In this document: one piece after another, positions 42,644-51,806 of the stretch
Layout of the letters: every line of letters starts with the position of its first letter
Numbering within the stretch: position 1 is the first letter of the stretch
DNA from: Clostridia bacterium
GTDB lineage: Bacteria; Bacillota; Clostridia; Lachnospirales; Anaerotignaceae
DNA: 64,000 nt
Assembly: GCA_022651385.1 (NCBI GenBank)
Contig: JALCQR010000009.1
Location: 78,120 to 142,119, forward strand
Direction of reading: 5' to 3'
The notes under the pieces: model-generated
Database searches by the model: none
The model's input: only the letters and a program-made list of their open reading frames with translations
What the model was told of the DNA's origin: nothing
Position numbers and translations under genes: made by a program

Positions 42644-43528
42644 TTAGCACTTTTTTTTATTTTGTTTTTTTGATTCATACATTTTTTCATCGGCCAATCT
42701 TATGATTTCCTCAGCCGTAAGTGCGGAATCAAACATTGTTATTACTCCTGAAGAGATAGTTACACTTACATTATGACTTTGCATGTTTATTGTTTTAGAT
42801 ACGACGTCACAGCAGATTTTCTTTGAAATACTTCTCGCGTCTTCGTTTACGGTGTTATTTAAGCAAACCAAAAATTCGTCACCGCCATAGCGTGCTGCCC
42901 AATCTGTGTCAGTTCTTATACAATGTTTTATGGCTTTTGCAACAAGTTTTATAGATTTGTCGCCTGCCTCATGACCATATGTATCGTTTATTGTCTTCAT
43001 GTTATTAATATCAATAAAAATAACTGACAAAGGACTTTTGTTTACTGTTGCTTTTATAATATTTATAGGCAGACGATCATCTAAAAACCTGCGATTGTAT
43101 AAGCCTGTAAGCGGATCTTTAATTACCATATCGTTTATGTTATGTACAACATTGCTTATAAGCTGATTTTTTGTGTAATCACCTGTACCAATTACCATAC
43201 TGTCTGTTGCATTTTTGAACAGTTCCAGTACAACGCTTTGCTCAGAGGTTTCAATAGGCAGCGCTGTAACCAGCATAATTGCGTTTGGACTGCACTCGAG
43301 TTTAATAAAACTTTTATTTTCTTTATAGGCACGAACAGAAATGCAGTTATCGCATATACATCCATTTTTCCAATATGTATAACATATTTTATTTGTTTTA
43401 ACTATGCAGTTGTTTTTATACTCCATAACATTTTTTGCCACAGGATCAACAAGCCTAACCACATCATACATTTTACTAAAAAAATCCAGGTTTTTCTGCA
43501 ATTTGTCAAGAGTTATTTTTTCAGACAT
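42644..43528 (-). CDS. Diguanylate cyclase (GGDEF) with Cys-rich N-terminal sensor domain
   Basis: A 294-aa cytoplasmic protein. The N-terminal 120 residues are PAS-like with clustered cysteines (C41, C49, C57, C59, C62 and C79; CYTYWKNGCICDNC), likely a metal or Fe-S/redox site. From about 135 (DPLTGLYNRRFLDDRL) is a GGDEF domain with an intact active site RYGGDEF (215-219). The position for the inhibitory RxxD site reads TDTD, so product inhibition may be lost. GGTGAAAG lies upstream of the ATG. It is the first gene of the pair with the HD-GYP protein. Confidence 0.87.
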   Translation of the reverse strand: MSEKITLDKLQKNLDFFSKMYDVVRLVDPVAKNVMEYKNNCIVKTNKICYTYWKNGCICDNCISVRAYKENKSFIKLECSPNAIMLVTALPIETSEQSVVLELFKNATDSMVIGTGDYTKNQLISNVVHNINDMVIKDPLTGLYNRRFLDDRLPINIIKATVNKSPLSVIFIDINNMKTINDTYGHEAGDKSIKLVAKAIKHCIRTDTDWAARYGGDEFLVCLNNTVNEDARSISKKICCDVVSKTINMQSHNVSVTISSGVITMFDSALTAEEIIRLADEKMYESKKQNKKKC

Positions 43529-43699
43529 ATCACTTTCACCTCAAATAGCATTATAAAGAAGATGTATAATATTGTCAAACTTTACAAATGCATATTTATA
43601 TTAATTATTATTATTATTTAACTTGAGATTTTTTAGAGAAAATTTTTTAATTAATTTATAAAATTAAATAAGAACTACTGTGTTATGCAACGATTTTTT

Positions 43700-43733
43700 A
43701 AAATAAAAAAAATAGCCGGTTTTAAGCCGGTTA
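43700..43733 (-). terminator. Terminator of the 60-aa protein gene
   Basis: TAGCCGG and CCGGTTA arms (43713-43733) form a stem with one or two G-T pairs, followed on the minus strand by a T-rich run. The stem overlaps the stop codon. Confidence 0.6.
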
Positions 43734-43913
43734 TTTTATAAGGTTATTTACTATACTATCCATATCTTCTTTTGAGCGTGCATGATGTGAACGCTGAATA
43801 ACACGATTTCTTGAAACTTCGTCAAGATCAGAAAAAGCTCTCATAGCATCAATGTTTTTGGCAAGAGCCATGCCAAGGCCGATAGGAATTTCGTCATCAT
43901 TTAGCAAACCCAT
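43731..43913 (-). CDS. Conserved 60-aa protein (copy B of a paralogous pair)
   Basis: A 60-aa protein reading MGLLNDDEIPIGLGMAL, then LDEVSRNRVIQRSHHARSK and VNNLIK at the end, clearly paralogous to the gene at 32640. The frame is open further upstream to 43961, but GAGGTGATAAA sits directly before ATG 43913 as in copy A. It is divergent from the tiny gene at 44099. The function is unknown. Confidence 0.75.
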   Translation of the reverse strand: MGLLNDDEIPIGLGMALAKNIDAMRAFSDLDEVSRNRVIQRSHHARSKEDMDSIVNNLIK

Positions 43914-44098
43914 TTTTATCACCTCAAATTTAGTATAGTAATGAAATAAAATTTTATTCATAATATGCTTTTGTTAATTATGTATTATATGCCAATAATT
44001 TATAGGCATAAATTGTTTTATACTTATGAGTTTTAAAAATTGAAAACTTTGCATAACTTTTTTATTTTTCATAAATAATGTATAAGAGGTGAATGAGT

Positions 44099-44251
44099 AT
44101 GGCAAAAGCTGGAATGAGAAGACCAAGTCCGGAACAACCGCATGGAACAGAAAGCAATCATAAAAACAAATTTCATAAAAATGATGCAGAACCAGTTCCG
44201 GAAATACAAGGCAAAGCTAAGTCCGGACATGAAAAGGCCGGAAGAATTTAA
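44099..44251 (+). CDS. Small hydrophilic protein (MAKAGMRRPxP type)
   Basis: A 50-aa peptide: MAKAGMRRPSPEQPHGTESN at the start, PVPEIQGKAKSGHEKAG near the end. It is rich in Lys, His, Pro and Gly and without hydrophobic stretches. AGAGGTG precedes the ATG. The composition is like minor spore proteins of Clostridia, but the family is not named with certainty. A clean terminator follows. Confidence 0.6.
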   Translation: MAKAGMRRPSPEQPHGTESNHKNKFHKNDAEPVPEIQGKAKSGHEKAGRI

Positions 44252-44258
44252 TATTTAA

Positions 44259-44288
44259 ACATCTGTCTATAGGCAGATGTTTTTTTTG
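44259..44288 (+). terminator. Rho-independent terminator
   Basis: ACATCTG (44259-44265) pairs with CAGATGT (44274-44280), followed by TTTTTTT. Confidence 0.92.
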
Positions 44289-44372
44289 GCTTAAACATAA
44301 CAAAAAAGGGTAACCAAATACAGCTTTAAAGATGTAAAAATGTTCATATAAAATAAAGAAAGGAGATTGCAA

Positions 44373-45227
44373 ATGGACTATACAAGTAATTTTAATTTAA
44401 AAAAACCGGCGCAGACGGACTTTTATAATGTATCTGACTTTAATGATAATGCCGACATAATTGATACAAAGCTTAAAGCAAATGCAGATGCTGCATCAGG
44501 AGCTGAAAGCAAAGCCAAAGCGGCACTGCCTGAGAGTGATTTTACGGGAGCAAATGTGCTTGCCAAAATGGCAGCAGATAAAAGTGTAGTTCCGGTGAAA
44601 AACGGAGGAACGGGGGCCAGCTCGTCAAGCAGTGCCTTAAGTAATCTTGGAGGGTTATCAAAATCCGGTGGAATAATGGCAGGCGACATCATTATGGGAA
44701 CAAATAAAGTGAAATATAATTCGTCCGGACAGACTTATATGCATTTTTGGGGAAATGATACTGAAGGGTTGGCTAAAACAAATAATGTAGATATTGGTTC
44801 ATGGCAGGGTGTTAGCTTTTCTAATACTTGCAGCACCGGGCCCGTAAGCAAAGGAAGCCCGGCTGTTTCGATAAGCACTCGAAGCGGTAACATATATTTA
44901 ACTGGTGATATAAAAACTGCCGATGGTAATAATTATATACAGTCACTTTTGACAGGAGGGAAGATAAGTGTGGTAAAAAGTATACAAAGAGGAATTTATA
45001 AATTTACTGATGAAGATAATGCTTCAATATCAATATCTACAGTTGACTCATCAAAATGTAGCGTTTTTATTAATAATCAGTATATTGGTGGTCAGTGTGG
45101 TCATATTTATGGGTCCCAAGTAGTTTCTTTAACTTCAAGTAAATTAACAATTTCGCCAAATTATTATAGGTATAACAGTGATAACAATTATGGAACAGCA
45201 GGATGGGAGATAGTTGAATTTTATTAA
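44373..45227 (+). CDS. Phage tail fibre-like protein
   Basis: About 284 aa. The N-terminal NFNLKKPAQTDFYNVSDFN and NADIIDTKLKA are typical of the base of Firmicutes tail fibres (XkdV-like); the repeat VVPVKNGGTGASSSSSALSN is the usual fibre linker. The C-terminal half is beta-rich without a recognised domain. ATG 44373 follows AAAGGAG. It opens a four-gene phage-like cassette with no head, portal or terminase genes nearby. Confidence 0.78.
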   Translation: MDYTSNFNLKKPAQTDFYNVSDFNDNADIIDTKLKANADAASGAESKAKAALPESDFTGANVLAKMAADKSVVPVKNGGTGASSSSSALSNLGGLSKSGGIMAGDIIMGTNKVKYNSSGQTYMHFWGNDTEGLAKTNNVDIGSWQGVSFSNTCSTGPVSKGSPAVSISTRSGNIYLTGDIKTADGNNYIQSLLTGGKISVVKSIQRGIYKFTDEDNASISISTVDSSKCSVFINNQYIGGQCGHIYGSQVVSLTSSKLTISPNYYRYNSDNNYGTAGWEIVEFY

Positions 45228-45253
45228 ATTTAAATTTGAAAGGAGATGCATAT

Positions 45254-45544
45254 ATGTTTTATGCACAAATAAATGACGAAAATATATGTACCTGTGTAAG
45301 TCAATTGTCCGGTGAAATTGACAATAAGTCTTTGATTCAAATTGACAGCTATGATACATCGCTTCTTGGTAAAAAGTATGAAAATAATACATGGGAAGAA
45401 ACAGAGAGCAAAGAAGAAACAGATGATGTATCCGACAATGAGCTTTTTCAGGCGGAAGCACTTTTAAATCAACAAAATATTATTATTAAGCAAAATGAAC
45501 ACGACGAAGTTTTGGCACAGATACTTTTAGACCAGCAAAGTTGA
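45254..45544 (+). CDS. XkdW-like phage tail accessory protein
   Basis: About 96 aa, acidic, starting MFYAQINDENICTCVSQLSG and ending in a Gln-rich helix (AEALLNQQNIIIKQNEHDEV). Position (between tail fibre and XkdX) and character match XkdW of PBSX rather than clear sequence identity. AAGGAG is 9 bases before ATG 45254. Confidence 0.55.
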   Translation: MFYAQINDENICTCVSQLSGEIDNKSLIQIDSYDTSLLGKKYENNTWEETESKEETDDVSDNELFQAEALLNQQNIIIKQNEHDEVLAQILLDQQS

Positions 45545-45558
45545 AGGAGGAATACATA

Positions 45559-45693
45559 ATGTACAAAATAGTAAAAAGATTTTTTGACAAAGGAATATAC
45601 AGCGCAAATGATGTTTCAAAGTTTGTTTTAAGCGGCAGCCTTACATCGGCAGAGTATAAAAATATAACCGGAACAGATTATGCAGCACAATAA
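45559..45693 (+). CDS. xkdX: XkdX family protein
   Basis: A 44-aa protein: MYKIVKRFFDKGIYSANDVS, then KFVLSGSLTSAEYKNITG. The pattern (aromatic helix, Y-x-x-DV, I-T-x-x-EY-K-x-ITG) is that of XkdX, a tiny protein found next to tail fibres of PBSX-like phages. AAGGAGG precedes the ATG. Confidence 0.85.
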   Translation: MYKIVKRFFDKGIYSANDVSKFVLSGSLTSAEYKNITGTDYAAQ

Positions 45694-45700
45694 AATAAAA

Positions 45701-45725
45701 ACCCCCATATTGGGGGTATTTTTTA
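45701..45725 (+). terminator. Rho-independent terminator
   Basis: ACCCCCA and TGGGGGT arms (45701-45717) are followed by ATTTTTTAT. It lies between the XkdX gene and the XhlA-like gene. Confidence 0.88.
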
Positions 45726-45743
45726 TAGAAAGAAGATGAAAAC

Positions 45744-45974
45744 TTGGAATTTAGTATACAATTTTGGATACAGATAATTATTTATGCTCTATCTTTTGGC
45801 TGTGTTTACGGAAGCTTCAGCACAAGACTTAAATATCTTGAGAAAAAGATGGATATACACAATCAGCTTCAGGACAGAATGGTGGCGGTTGAGCAGTCGG
45901 CAAAGCAGGCCCACCATCGTTTGGACGAATTAAGAGATGAGCTGCACGATGAAGAAAGACGGGAAACAAGGTGA
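45744..45974 (+). CDS. XhlA/holin-associated-like small membrane protein
   Basis: A 76-aa protein with one N-terminal membrane helix (about 5-24, FWIQIIIYALSFGCVYGSF) and an amphipathic C-terminal helix, DRMVAVEQSAKQAHHRLDEL. The helix resembles haemolysin XhlA, although XhlA has its membrane segment at the C-terminus. A role at the membrane in lysis or tail release is inferred from the neighbours. The start is TTG 45744. Confidence 0.55.
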   Translation: MEFSIQFWIQIIIYALSFGCVYGSFSTRLKYLEKKMDIHNQLQDRMVAVEQSAKQAHHRLDELRDELHDEERRETR

Positions 45975-46084
45975 TACAATTTACATTATATGTTTGATGT
46001 TATATTATTCATATAAAATATAAATTTTGATTTTAAGCGTGTTTTATGTGCTTCAAATGAAGCAGGTTTTATTAAAAATACTAT

Positions 46085-46127
46085 AGATGAGAGAATATAA
46101 TTTATGTTTCTCATCTTTTTTATTATT
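46085..46127 (+). terminator. Terminator between the phage cassette and tetR
   Basis: AGATGAGA (46085-46092) pairs with TCTCATCT (46109-46116), followed by TTTTTATTATTTTTT. It overlaps the 3' end of the convergent TetR gene. Confidence 0.8.
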
Positions 46128-46743
46128 TTTTTATTCCGGATAAGAGTATTTCAAAATGTTCTCTAAATTGTTTTTTTAAATCAAAATCGGGATATCTTAT
46201 GCACCATTCATAAGTTAAACCGCGCAGTGCCATTACAAAGTGGTCTGCAATTACATCAACAGGGATTTCTGTTTTAAATTCTCCACTCTGTATTCCTCGA
46301 TTTACTAAATCTCGGAATAAACTGTAGATATCTCTATTGTAATCCAGCAGAAAATCGGTTCCGGGCTTTCGTTCAATTTGAATTCTGTATGCGATTTTAA
46401 TTAAATTGTATCCTACATTATCTGCTATATTGTCGGCAATTTTTTCAACCAATGCAATCAAAATATGAAAAACTGATGTATCATCAGGAAAGGATTTTTC
46501 AAAAGTTCTATAGTTAAAATCAGACTTGTTTACATATTCAGCTATAAGAGCAGACATAAGTGAATCTTTTGATGGAAAATGAACATAAAAGGCGCCTTTT
46601 GAAATTCCGGCTTTTTCAACTATGGAATCCACACTGACTTTTTCAAAACCATATTGCCGAAATAACTCGTCGGCACACTGATATATTTTTCTTCTTGTCT
46701 CTGGTGCATTGCGCCTTCTGCTTTCTGTTTTCTGTGTTTTCAT
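46123..46743 (-). CDS. TetR-family transcriptional regulator
   Basis: A 206-aa regulator with the TetR helix-turn-helix (YQCADELFRQYGFEKVSVDS, then GISKGAFYVHFPSKDSL) and a helical C-terminal ligand domain. It is divergent from the large SLH surface protein gene. An inverted repeat GTTACCGA/TCGGTAAC brackets that gene's -10 box, so it probably represses it and may control itself. Confidence 0.9.
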   Translation of the reverse strand: MKTQKTESRRRNAPETRRKIYQCADELFRQYGFEKVSVDSIVEKAGISKGAFYVHFPSKDSLMSALIAEYVNKSDFNYRTFEKSFPDDTSVFHILIALVEKIADNIADNVGYNLIKIAYRIQIERKPGTDFLLDYNRDIYSLFRDLVNRGIQSGEFKTEIPVDVIADHFVMALRGLTYEWCIRYPDFDLKKQFREHFEILLSGIKK

Positions 46744-46759
46744 AAAATCAATTCCTCTC

Positions 46760-46804
46760 TTGACTTGATACAGTTACCGAATTATAATGACTGTAGTCGG
46801 TAAC
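46760..46804 (+). promoter_or_regulatory. Promoter of the SLH surface protein with TetR-type operator
   Basis: TTGACT (46760-46765) and TATAAT (46783-46788) are 17 bases apart. GTTACCGA (46773-46780) and its reverse complement TCGGTAAC (46797-46804) flank the -10 box. Repressor binding would block the promoter. Confidence 0.75.
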
Positions 46805-46886
46805 GCTAATTAATATGATTATACAAAAAATTATTCATATATGCAAGTTATGAGCTGGGGAAATTAAAGAGAGGAAGGACGTAAAA

Positions 46887-49800
46887 GTGAAAAGGTTTAG
46901 AATGAAATTTTTGTCAATCATTATGGCGGTTGTATTTACCGTGGGGCTAATGCCTGTATATGCTGTTTCGGCACAGGCGGAAGAAGCGCTTTCTGTAAGC
47001 GGAGATGGCGGATACATGTATGACGAATCCGGCAACGTTACTATAACACAAAGTGGTACATATACAATTACTGGCACAGGGGACCAGATATCAAACACGA
47101 TAAGCGTCGCCAGTGACGTGAAGAATGTAGATATCACTCTTGACAATGTAAACATTGTCACATCAAGCACAACTTCAAGTGCTTTTACACTGGAAGGTAA
47201 TAACAATGTAAATTTAACACTTTGCGACTCTAATACTTTAGAAAGCGGCAGTAATTATGCCGGTCTCCAAGTAACAGGACACTCAAATCTTAGGATAGAC
47301 GGCGACGGCTCTTTGTCTGTAACAGGCGGCAACGGCGGTGCCGGAATAGGTGGCGGTGTTATGGGCGACGGCGGAGATGTAACAATAAACGGTGGTACGG
47401 TAGTAGCAACGGGCAAGTCTGGCGGCGCAGGAATAGGAGGCGGCTTCACGGCGAGCAGCGGAGGAGATGTAACAATAACCGGTGGTAGAGTAGTAGCAAC
47501 GGAAAATGATTTCGAAGACGACTACGTTGCCGTCGGGAATGCAATAATAACTGGCGGCTCAGTTAAAGCCGACAATATAGGCTCGACAGTATATTATGAC
47601 ACGGACCGAACAACCAAGGCATATCTTACCGAGGTTACGGTAGGAGAAACACCGGTTGTATCCAAGGATGTTACATATACAATAAACGGCGGAAGCAACA
47701 TTAAAACTGCGACAGACGAAAACGGTATACTTTACCTTTGGCTGCCCGAAAGCAGTTCAACAGCAGTGGACATTATGACATCAAGCAATGCTGAGTACGA
47801 GGCTGCAGGTGAAATAGCGGCGTCAAATGACAACACATTAACTGCTGTTATTATGCCGATAAAAATAACAGAACTTCCATTGGCGTCTGAAATAAACTCA
47901 GGAAGTACTATTTCTGCTTCAACACTTACCGGAGGTACGGCAGAGAAAGAAAACGGCGAGGCTCTTACGGGAAAGTTTACGTGGACAAATCCGGACACAG
48001 TTGTCACTTCATCAGGCGATTACAGTGTAACCTTTACGCCGGACTGCGGAGAATATGGAAGTATAACCGGTATGGTATATGTATTGGTTAAAAACAGCAC
48101 TGACAAAACAGAGATGTTAATAAATGACAGAAGTGTAAATATAAGTCTCCCCGGAGACTATATTATTAACGGCACTGGCGAACCGACATCAAACACAATA
48201 AGTATTGCAAACGGTATAACAGGAGTAAACATTACTCTTGACAATGTAAACATCGATGTATCAAGCAAAACTTTAAGTGCTTTTGCACTGGAAGGCAATA
48301 ACGATGTAAATTTAACACTCATCGGCTCTAATACTTTGAAAAGCGGCAGTAAATATGCAGGACTCCGAGTACCGCAAGGCTCATTGCTTACAATAGCCGG
48401 AGACGGCTCACTTTCAGCAGTTGGAGGAACAGATGCTGCAGGAATAGGCGGTAATGCTGCAGGAATAGGCGATGCCAGTTATTTCGAGTGTGACTGTGGA
48501 ATTGTAACAATAAACAGCGGCGTTGTAACTGCAACCGGAGATGGGTATGGCGCGGGAATAGGCGGCGGCGGAAGCAGCAGAAATAACGGAAATGGCGGAA
48601 ACATAACAATAAACGGCGGTACGGTAATAGCAACAGGCGGCAGTTATGCGTATGGCATCGGACAAGGCAATAAAGGCAGCAACGCCGGCACACTTACCAT
48701 TACAGGCGGTTCTGTTAAAGCGGACAGCGTAGGCTCAGAAGTGTATTATGACACCGACAACACAACTCGGGCATATCTTACAAAAATAACAGTCGGCCAA
48801 ACTCCTGTGGCATCAGAAAATGTTACATATACAATAGACAGCGGAAGCAAAATTAAAACTTCAACTGACGAAAACGGAATACTTTATCTTTGGCTTCCTC
48901 AAAACTATGTATGGGATAATAAATTAACGGCAATTGACGTTACTGCTGACAACACGGTGTATGAGGCATTAAGTGCAATATCTGCGTCAAACCGCAATGA
49001 ATTAACTGCATTATTAGTTGCAAAAATAACAACGCCTCCTACGGCTTCAAATATTGACACCGGAAACAAACTTTCATCTTCAACACTTACCGGCGGTGCG
49101 GCGGAGAAAGGAAACGGCGAGACTCTTGCCGGAACGTTCACTTGGACAAATCCAGATGATGTCGCTTGTTTTTCCGGTGAATACAGCGTAACTTTTACTC
49201 CGGATAATTCGAATTATGAAAGTGTAACTTTAATGGTACCTGTATCAATTAATGCCAAAGAATACTCAATAAATGACGGCAGTGTGGAAATAAGCGAAAG
49301 TGGAAGCTACATAATTTCCGGTACAGGCGAGCCAACATCAAATACAATTAAAGTAGATAAATATATAAGTGGGGATGTGGATATTACACTTAAGAATGTA
49401 AACATTGATGCATCCGACACAAATTCAAGTGCATTGTCAATTGGATTTGATGATTACGTATTTTTGGATTTATACGGCGATAATATTTTTAAAGGCGGCA
49501 GTTTAGGAGCCGGAATAAAGGTAGACAGCACTTCGAGGCTATATATATTTGATGATCCGTTAGAAGATGAACCAAGCGGCACACTTACGGCTGTTGGCGG
49601 AGATAAAGCTGCCGGGATAGGCGGTTCAGGCAATGCGTCTGACAATAGCTGCGGAACAATAATATCTTCTTTCGGATTTATAAACGCAACCGGAGGAAGC
49701 GGAGCTGCCGGAATAGGCGGCGGCGCCGGAGGAAACGGCGGAGATATAAAGATATTGGGCGGCTCAGCAGTAGCAAAAGGCGGCGATGGTGCCGCTGATA

Positions 49801-51650
49801 TAGGACATGGCGCAGGAAACAGCAATGACGGCTCAATAGTTATTACATGTGGCTCTGTAAAAGCAGATAATATAGGCCAGAGCACAGTGTACTATGACGA
49901 CAATAAAACAGTACCGGCTTATCTTACAAAAGTAAAACTTGGAGTAAATCCGGTAAAATCTCAGTATGTTGATTATATATGTGACAGTTCAACAGGTTCT
50001 GTCTCAAGCTCGACAGATGAAAACGGAATATTTTATCTCTGGCTTCCTGAAAGTGATTCTGCTAAATTAGATATTTATTTTGGAGACGAGTATTATAAGG
50101 CGTCGGGAGCAATAAAGGCGTCTAATGACAATACTCTTACGGCAATGGCTGAATCTTTTATCACAGAACTTCCAACTGCATCAAATGTCGGATACGGCAG
50201 CAAACTTTCTGATTCAAAACTTTCCGGAGGTACTGCAACTGGAGTATGGGGCAAAGAGATTACAGGTAAATATACATGGGATAATACTGATACAATTATC
50301 AAAACATCAGGTGATTATTACAGTGTAACATTTACTCCAGATAATCCGAATTACAAATGTACAACGGCAAAAGTGAAAGTATTAATTGAAAATGACGAAG
50401 ACGATGACAATTCAAACTCAGGCGGCGGTACGACAGTGTCTGGCGGAGGCTCATCTGCATCCAACACATCGGATACTTCAGTTTCAGCAAACGTCATAGA
50501 AACAAAAGCAACTGAAAACTCAGACGGAACAGCAACCGCAAATGTAACTGATAACCAAATAAGCGAAGCATTAAATGAAGCAACAACGAAGCAGGACGGA
50601 AATGAGCATGCTCTTGAAATTAAAGTAAGCGGCTCATCATCAGATATTTCAACGGTTATTTCAAATGCATCACTTGAAAATATAACAAACAGCGGCATAA
50701 CATCTCTAAATATTGATACTCCGATAGGCTCTGTTGCATTTGACAGCACGGCTCTTGAAAGCATTGAAGAAAACGCCGGAGAAAACGTTGGTATATCAAT
50801 ATCTAAAGCGGATACTTCTTCTTTTTCAAGTGAGGAACGTGCTGAAATAGGAGACAGACCGGTTTATGAACTTACCTTAACTTCAAATGGGAAGACAATA
50901 TCCGATTTCGGAGATGGAACGGCTACAGTAAGTATTCCGTATACACTGAAAGACGGTGAGAACCCAAGTGAAATTGTTGTCTATTATGTAGCAGACAGCG
51001 GAGCTCTTACAGAGGTGCCGAATTGTGTATATGATGCATCTACAGGCATGGCAACTTTTAAAACGACACATTTCAGCGATTATATGATTAGCTATAATAA
51101 TGTCGAATTTAATGATGTATCAGGCTGGTATAAGGATTACGTCGATTTTCTTGCAGCAAGAGGAATTATGAATGGTGTGGGAGATAACAGTTTTAAACCA
51201 AACGATAATATTAGAAGAGCGCAGTTTGTAACCATACTTGCAAACCTCGGCAGTGATGATTTAAGTAAGTATGCAAAATCATCATTTACTGATGTTTCAA
51301 ATACGGATTGGTATTTTGCTCCGGCGCAGTGGGCATACGAAAATGGAATAGTAAAAGGAACGGACGGAAAATTTAATCCAAATGCCGATATTACCCGTGA
51401 GCAAATGGCAGCAATGCTATATAACTATGCAAAGTCGACGGGAATTGATGTTTCAAATGTGGAAGGCATGATTCGTGAATTTTCAGATTATGAAAGTATT
51501 TCCGACTGGGCTGTGACACCTATAGACTGGGCAGTAAACTTAGAAATATTATCCGGTGACGATACAGGTAACTTCAGACCTAAGGCAAGTGCTACACGTG
51601 CTGAGGCTGCAAAAGTAATAACGGTATTTTTACAGAACATGTTAAAATAA
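46887..51650 (+). CDS. SLH-domain surface protein with three beta-helix-type repeats
   Basis: A 1587-aa exported protein. The signal peptide (about 1-30) ends at VSAQAEE. Three similar units (roughly 35-400, 410-785, 790-1170) each contain YTITGTG, ITLDNVNI, SNTLESGS and Gly-rich GGAGIGGG runs plus a LWLPES strand pair and a TFTWTNPDTV-like Ig module. A Ser/Gly-rich linker (about 1175-1190) leads to a globular domain. Three SLH domains close it (about 1405-1587: FNDVSGWYKDYVDFL, FTDVSNTDWYFAPAQWAYEN and FSDYESISDWAVTPIDWAV), which anchor it to the wall polymer. It is probably an adhesin or S-layer-associated protein. The start is GTG 46887, 8 bases after GGAAGG. Confidence 0.87.
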   Translation: MKRFRMKFLSIIMAVVFTVGLMPVYAVSAQAEEALSVSGDGGYMYDESGNVTITQSGTYTITGTGDQISNTISVASDVKNVDITLDNVNIVTSSTTSSAFTLEGNNNVNLTLCDSNTLESGSNYAGLQVTGHSNLRIDGDGSLSVTGGNGGAGIGGGVMGDGGDVTINGGTVVATGKSGGAGIGGGFTASSGGDVTITGGRVVATENDFEDDYVAVGNAIITGGSVKADNIGSTVYYDTDRTTKAYLTEVTVGETPVVSKDVTYTINGGSNIKTATDENGILYLWLPESSSTAVDIMTSSNAEYEAAGEIAASNDNTLTAVIMPIKITELPLASEINSGSTISASTLTGGTAEKENGEALTGKFTWTNPDTVVTSSGDYSVTFTPDCGEYGSITGMVYVLVKNSTDKTEMLINDRSVNISLPGDYIINGTGEPTSNTISIANGITGVNITLDNVNIDVSSKTLSAFALEGNNDVNLTLIGSNTLKSGSKYAGLRVPQGSLLTIAGDGSLSAVGGTDAAGIGGNAAGIGDASYFECDCGIVTINSGVVTATGDGYGAGIGGGGSSRNNGNGGNITINGGTVIATGGSYAYGIGQGNKGSNAGTLTITGGSVKADSVGSEVYYDTDNTTRAYLTKITVGQTPVASENVTYTIDSGSKIKTSTDENGILYLWLPQNYVWDNKLTAIDVTADNTVYEALSAISASNRNELTALLVAKITTPPTASNIDTGNKLSSSTLTGGAAEKGNGETLAGTFTWTNPDDVACFSGEYSVTFTPDNSNYESVTLMVPVSINAKEYSINDGSVEISESGSYIISGTGEPTSNTIKVDKYISGDVDITLKNVNIDASDTNSSALSIGFDDYVFLDLYGDNIFKGGSLGAGIKVDSTSRLYIFDDPLEDEPSGTLTAVGGDKAAGIGGSGNASDNSCGTIISSFGFINATGGSGAAGIGGGAGGNGGDIKILGGSAVAKGGDGAADIGHGAGNSNDGSIVITCGSVKADNIGQSTVYYDDNKTVPAYLTKVKLGVNPVKSQYVDYICDSSTGSVSSSTDENGIFYLWLPESDSAKLDIYFGDEYYKASGAIKASNDNTLTAMAESFITELPTASNVGYGSKLSDSKLSGGTATGVWGKEITGKYTWDNTDTIIKTSGDYYSVTFTPDNPNYKCTTAKVKVLIENDEDDDNSNSGGGTTVSGGGSSASNTSDTSVSANVIETKATENSDGTATANVTDNQISEALNEATTKQDGNEHALEIKVSGSSSDISTVISNASLENITNSGITSLNIDTPIGSVAFDSTALESIEENAGENVGISISKADTSSFSSEERAEIGDRPVYELTLTSNGKTISDFGDGTATVSIPYTLKDGENPSEIVVYYVADSGALTEVPNCVYDASTGMATFKTTHFSDYMISYNNVEFNDVSGWYKDYVDFLAARGIMNGVGDNSFKPNDNIRRAQFVTILANLGSDDLSKYAKSSFTDVSNTDWYFAPAQWAYENGIVKGTDGKFNPNADITREQMAAMLYNYAKSTGIDVSNVEGMIREFSDYESISDWAVTPIDWAVNLEILSGDDTGNFRPKASATRAEAAKVITVFLQNMLK
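47015..50380 (+). repeat. Three tandem repeat units within the SLH surface protein gene
   Basis: Three copies of about 1.05-1.15 kb (beginning near 47015, 48118 and 49270) encode the same order of motifs: YTITGTG-type strand, DNVNI, AGIGG run, SVKAD, VYYDT, DENGILYLWLP. Copies have diverged at many positions. The repeats allow unequal recombination, which could change the length of the protein. Confidence 0.7.
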
Positions 51651-51726
51651 AACTATTTAAGGGCTGTTTTGAAAATAATTACAACACAAAAAATGTTTAG
51701 AAACTATGATTTTTATTAAATAAAAA

Positions 51727-51762
51727 AGAAGCACAGCATTTTAACTGTGCCTCTTTTTTATT
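51727..51762 (+). terminator. Terminator of the SLH protein gene
   Basis: GCACAG (51731-51736) pairs with CTGTGC (51745-51750), flanked by A-run and CTCTTTTTTATTT. Confidence 0.85.
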
Positions 51763-51806
51763 TGTTATATGGGGTGGTTTTTAGAAAAAGAGATATGTAA
51801 GATTAT

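Noticed and set aside
47255..49885. Pro-rich minus-strand open frames in the surface protein gene
   Set aside because: They are antisense to Gly-rich repeats, which always give such Pro-rich shadows.
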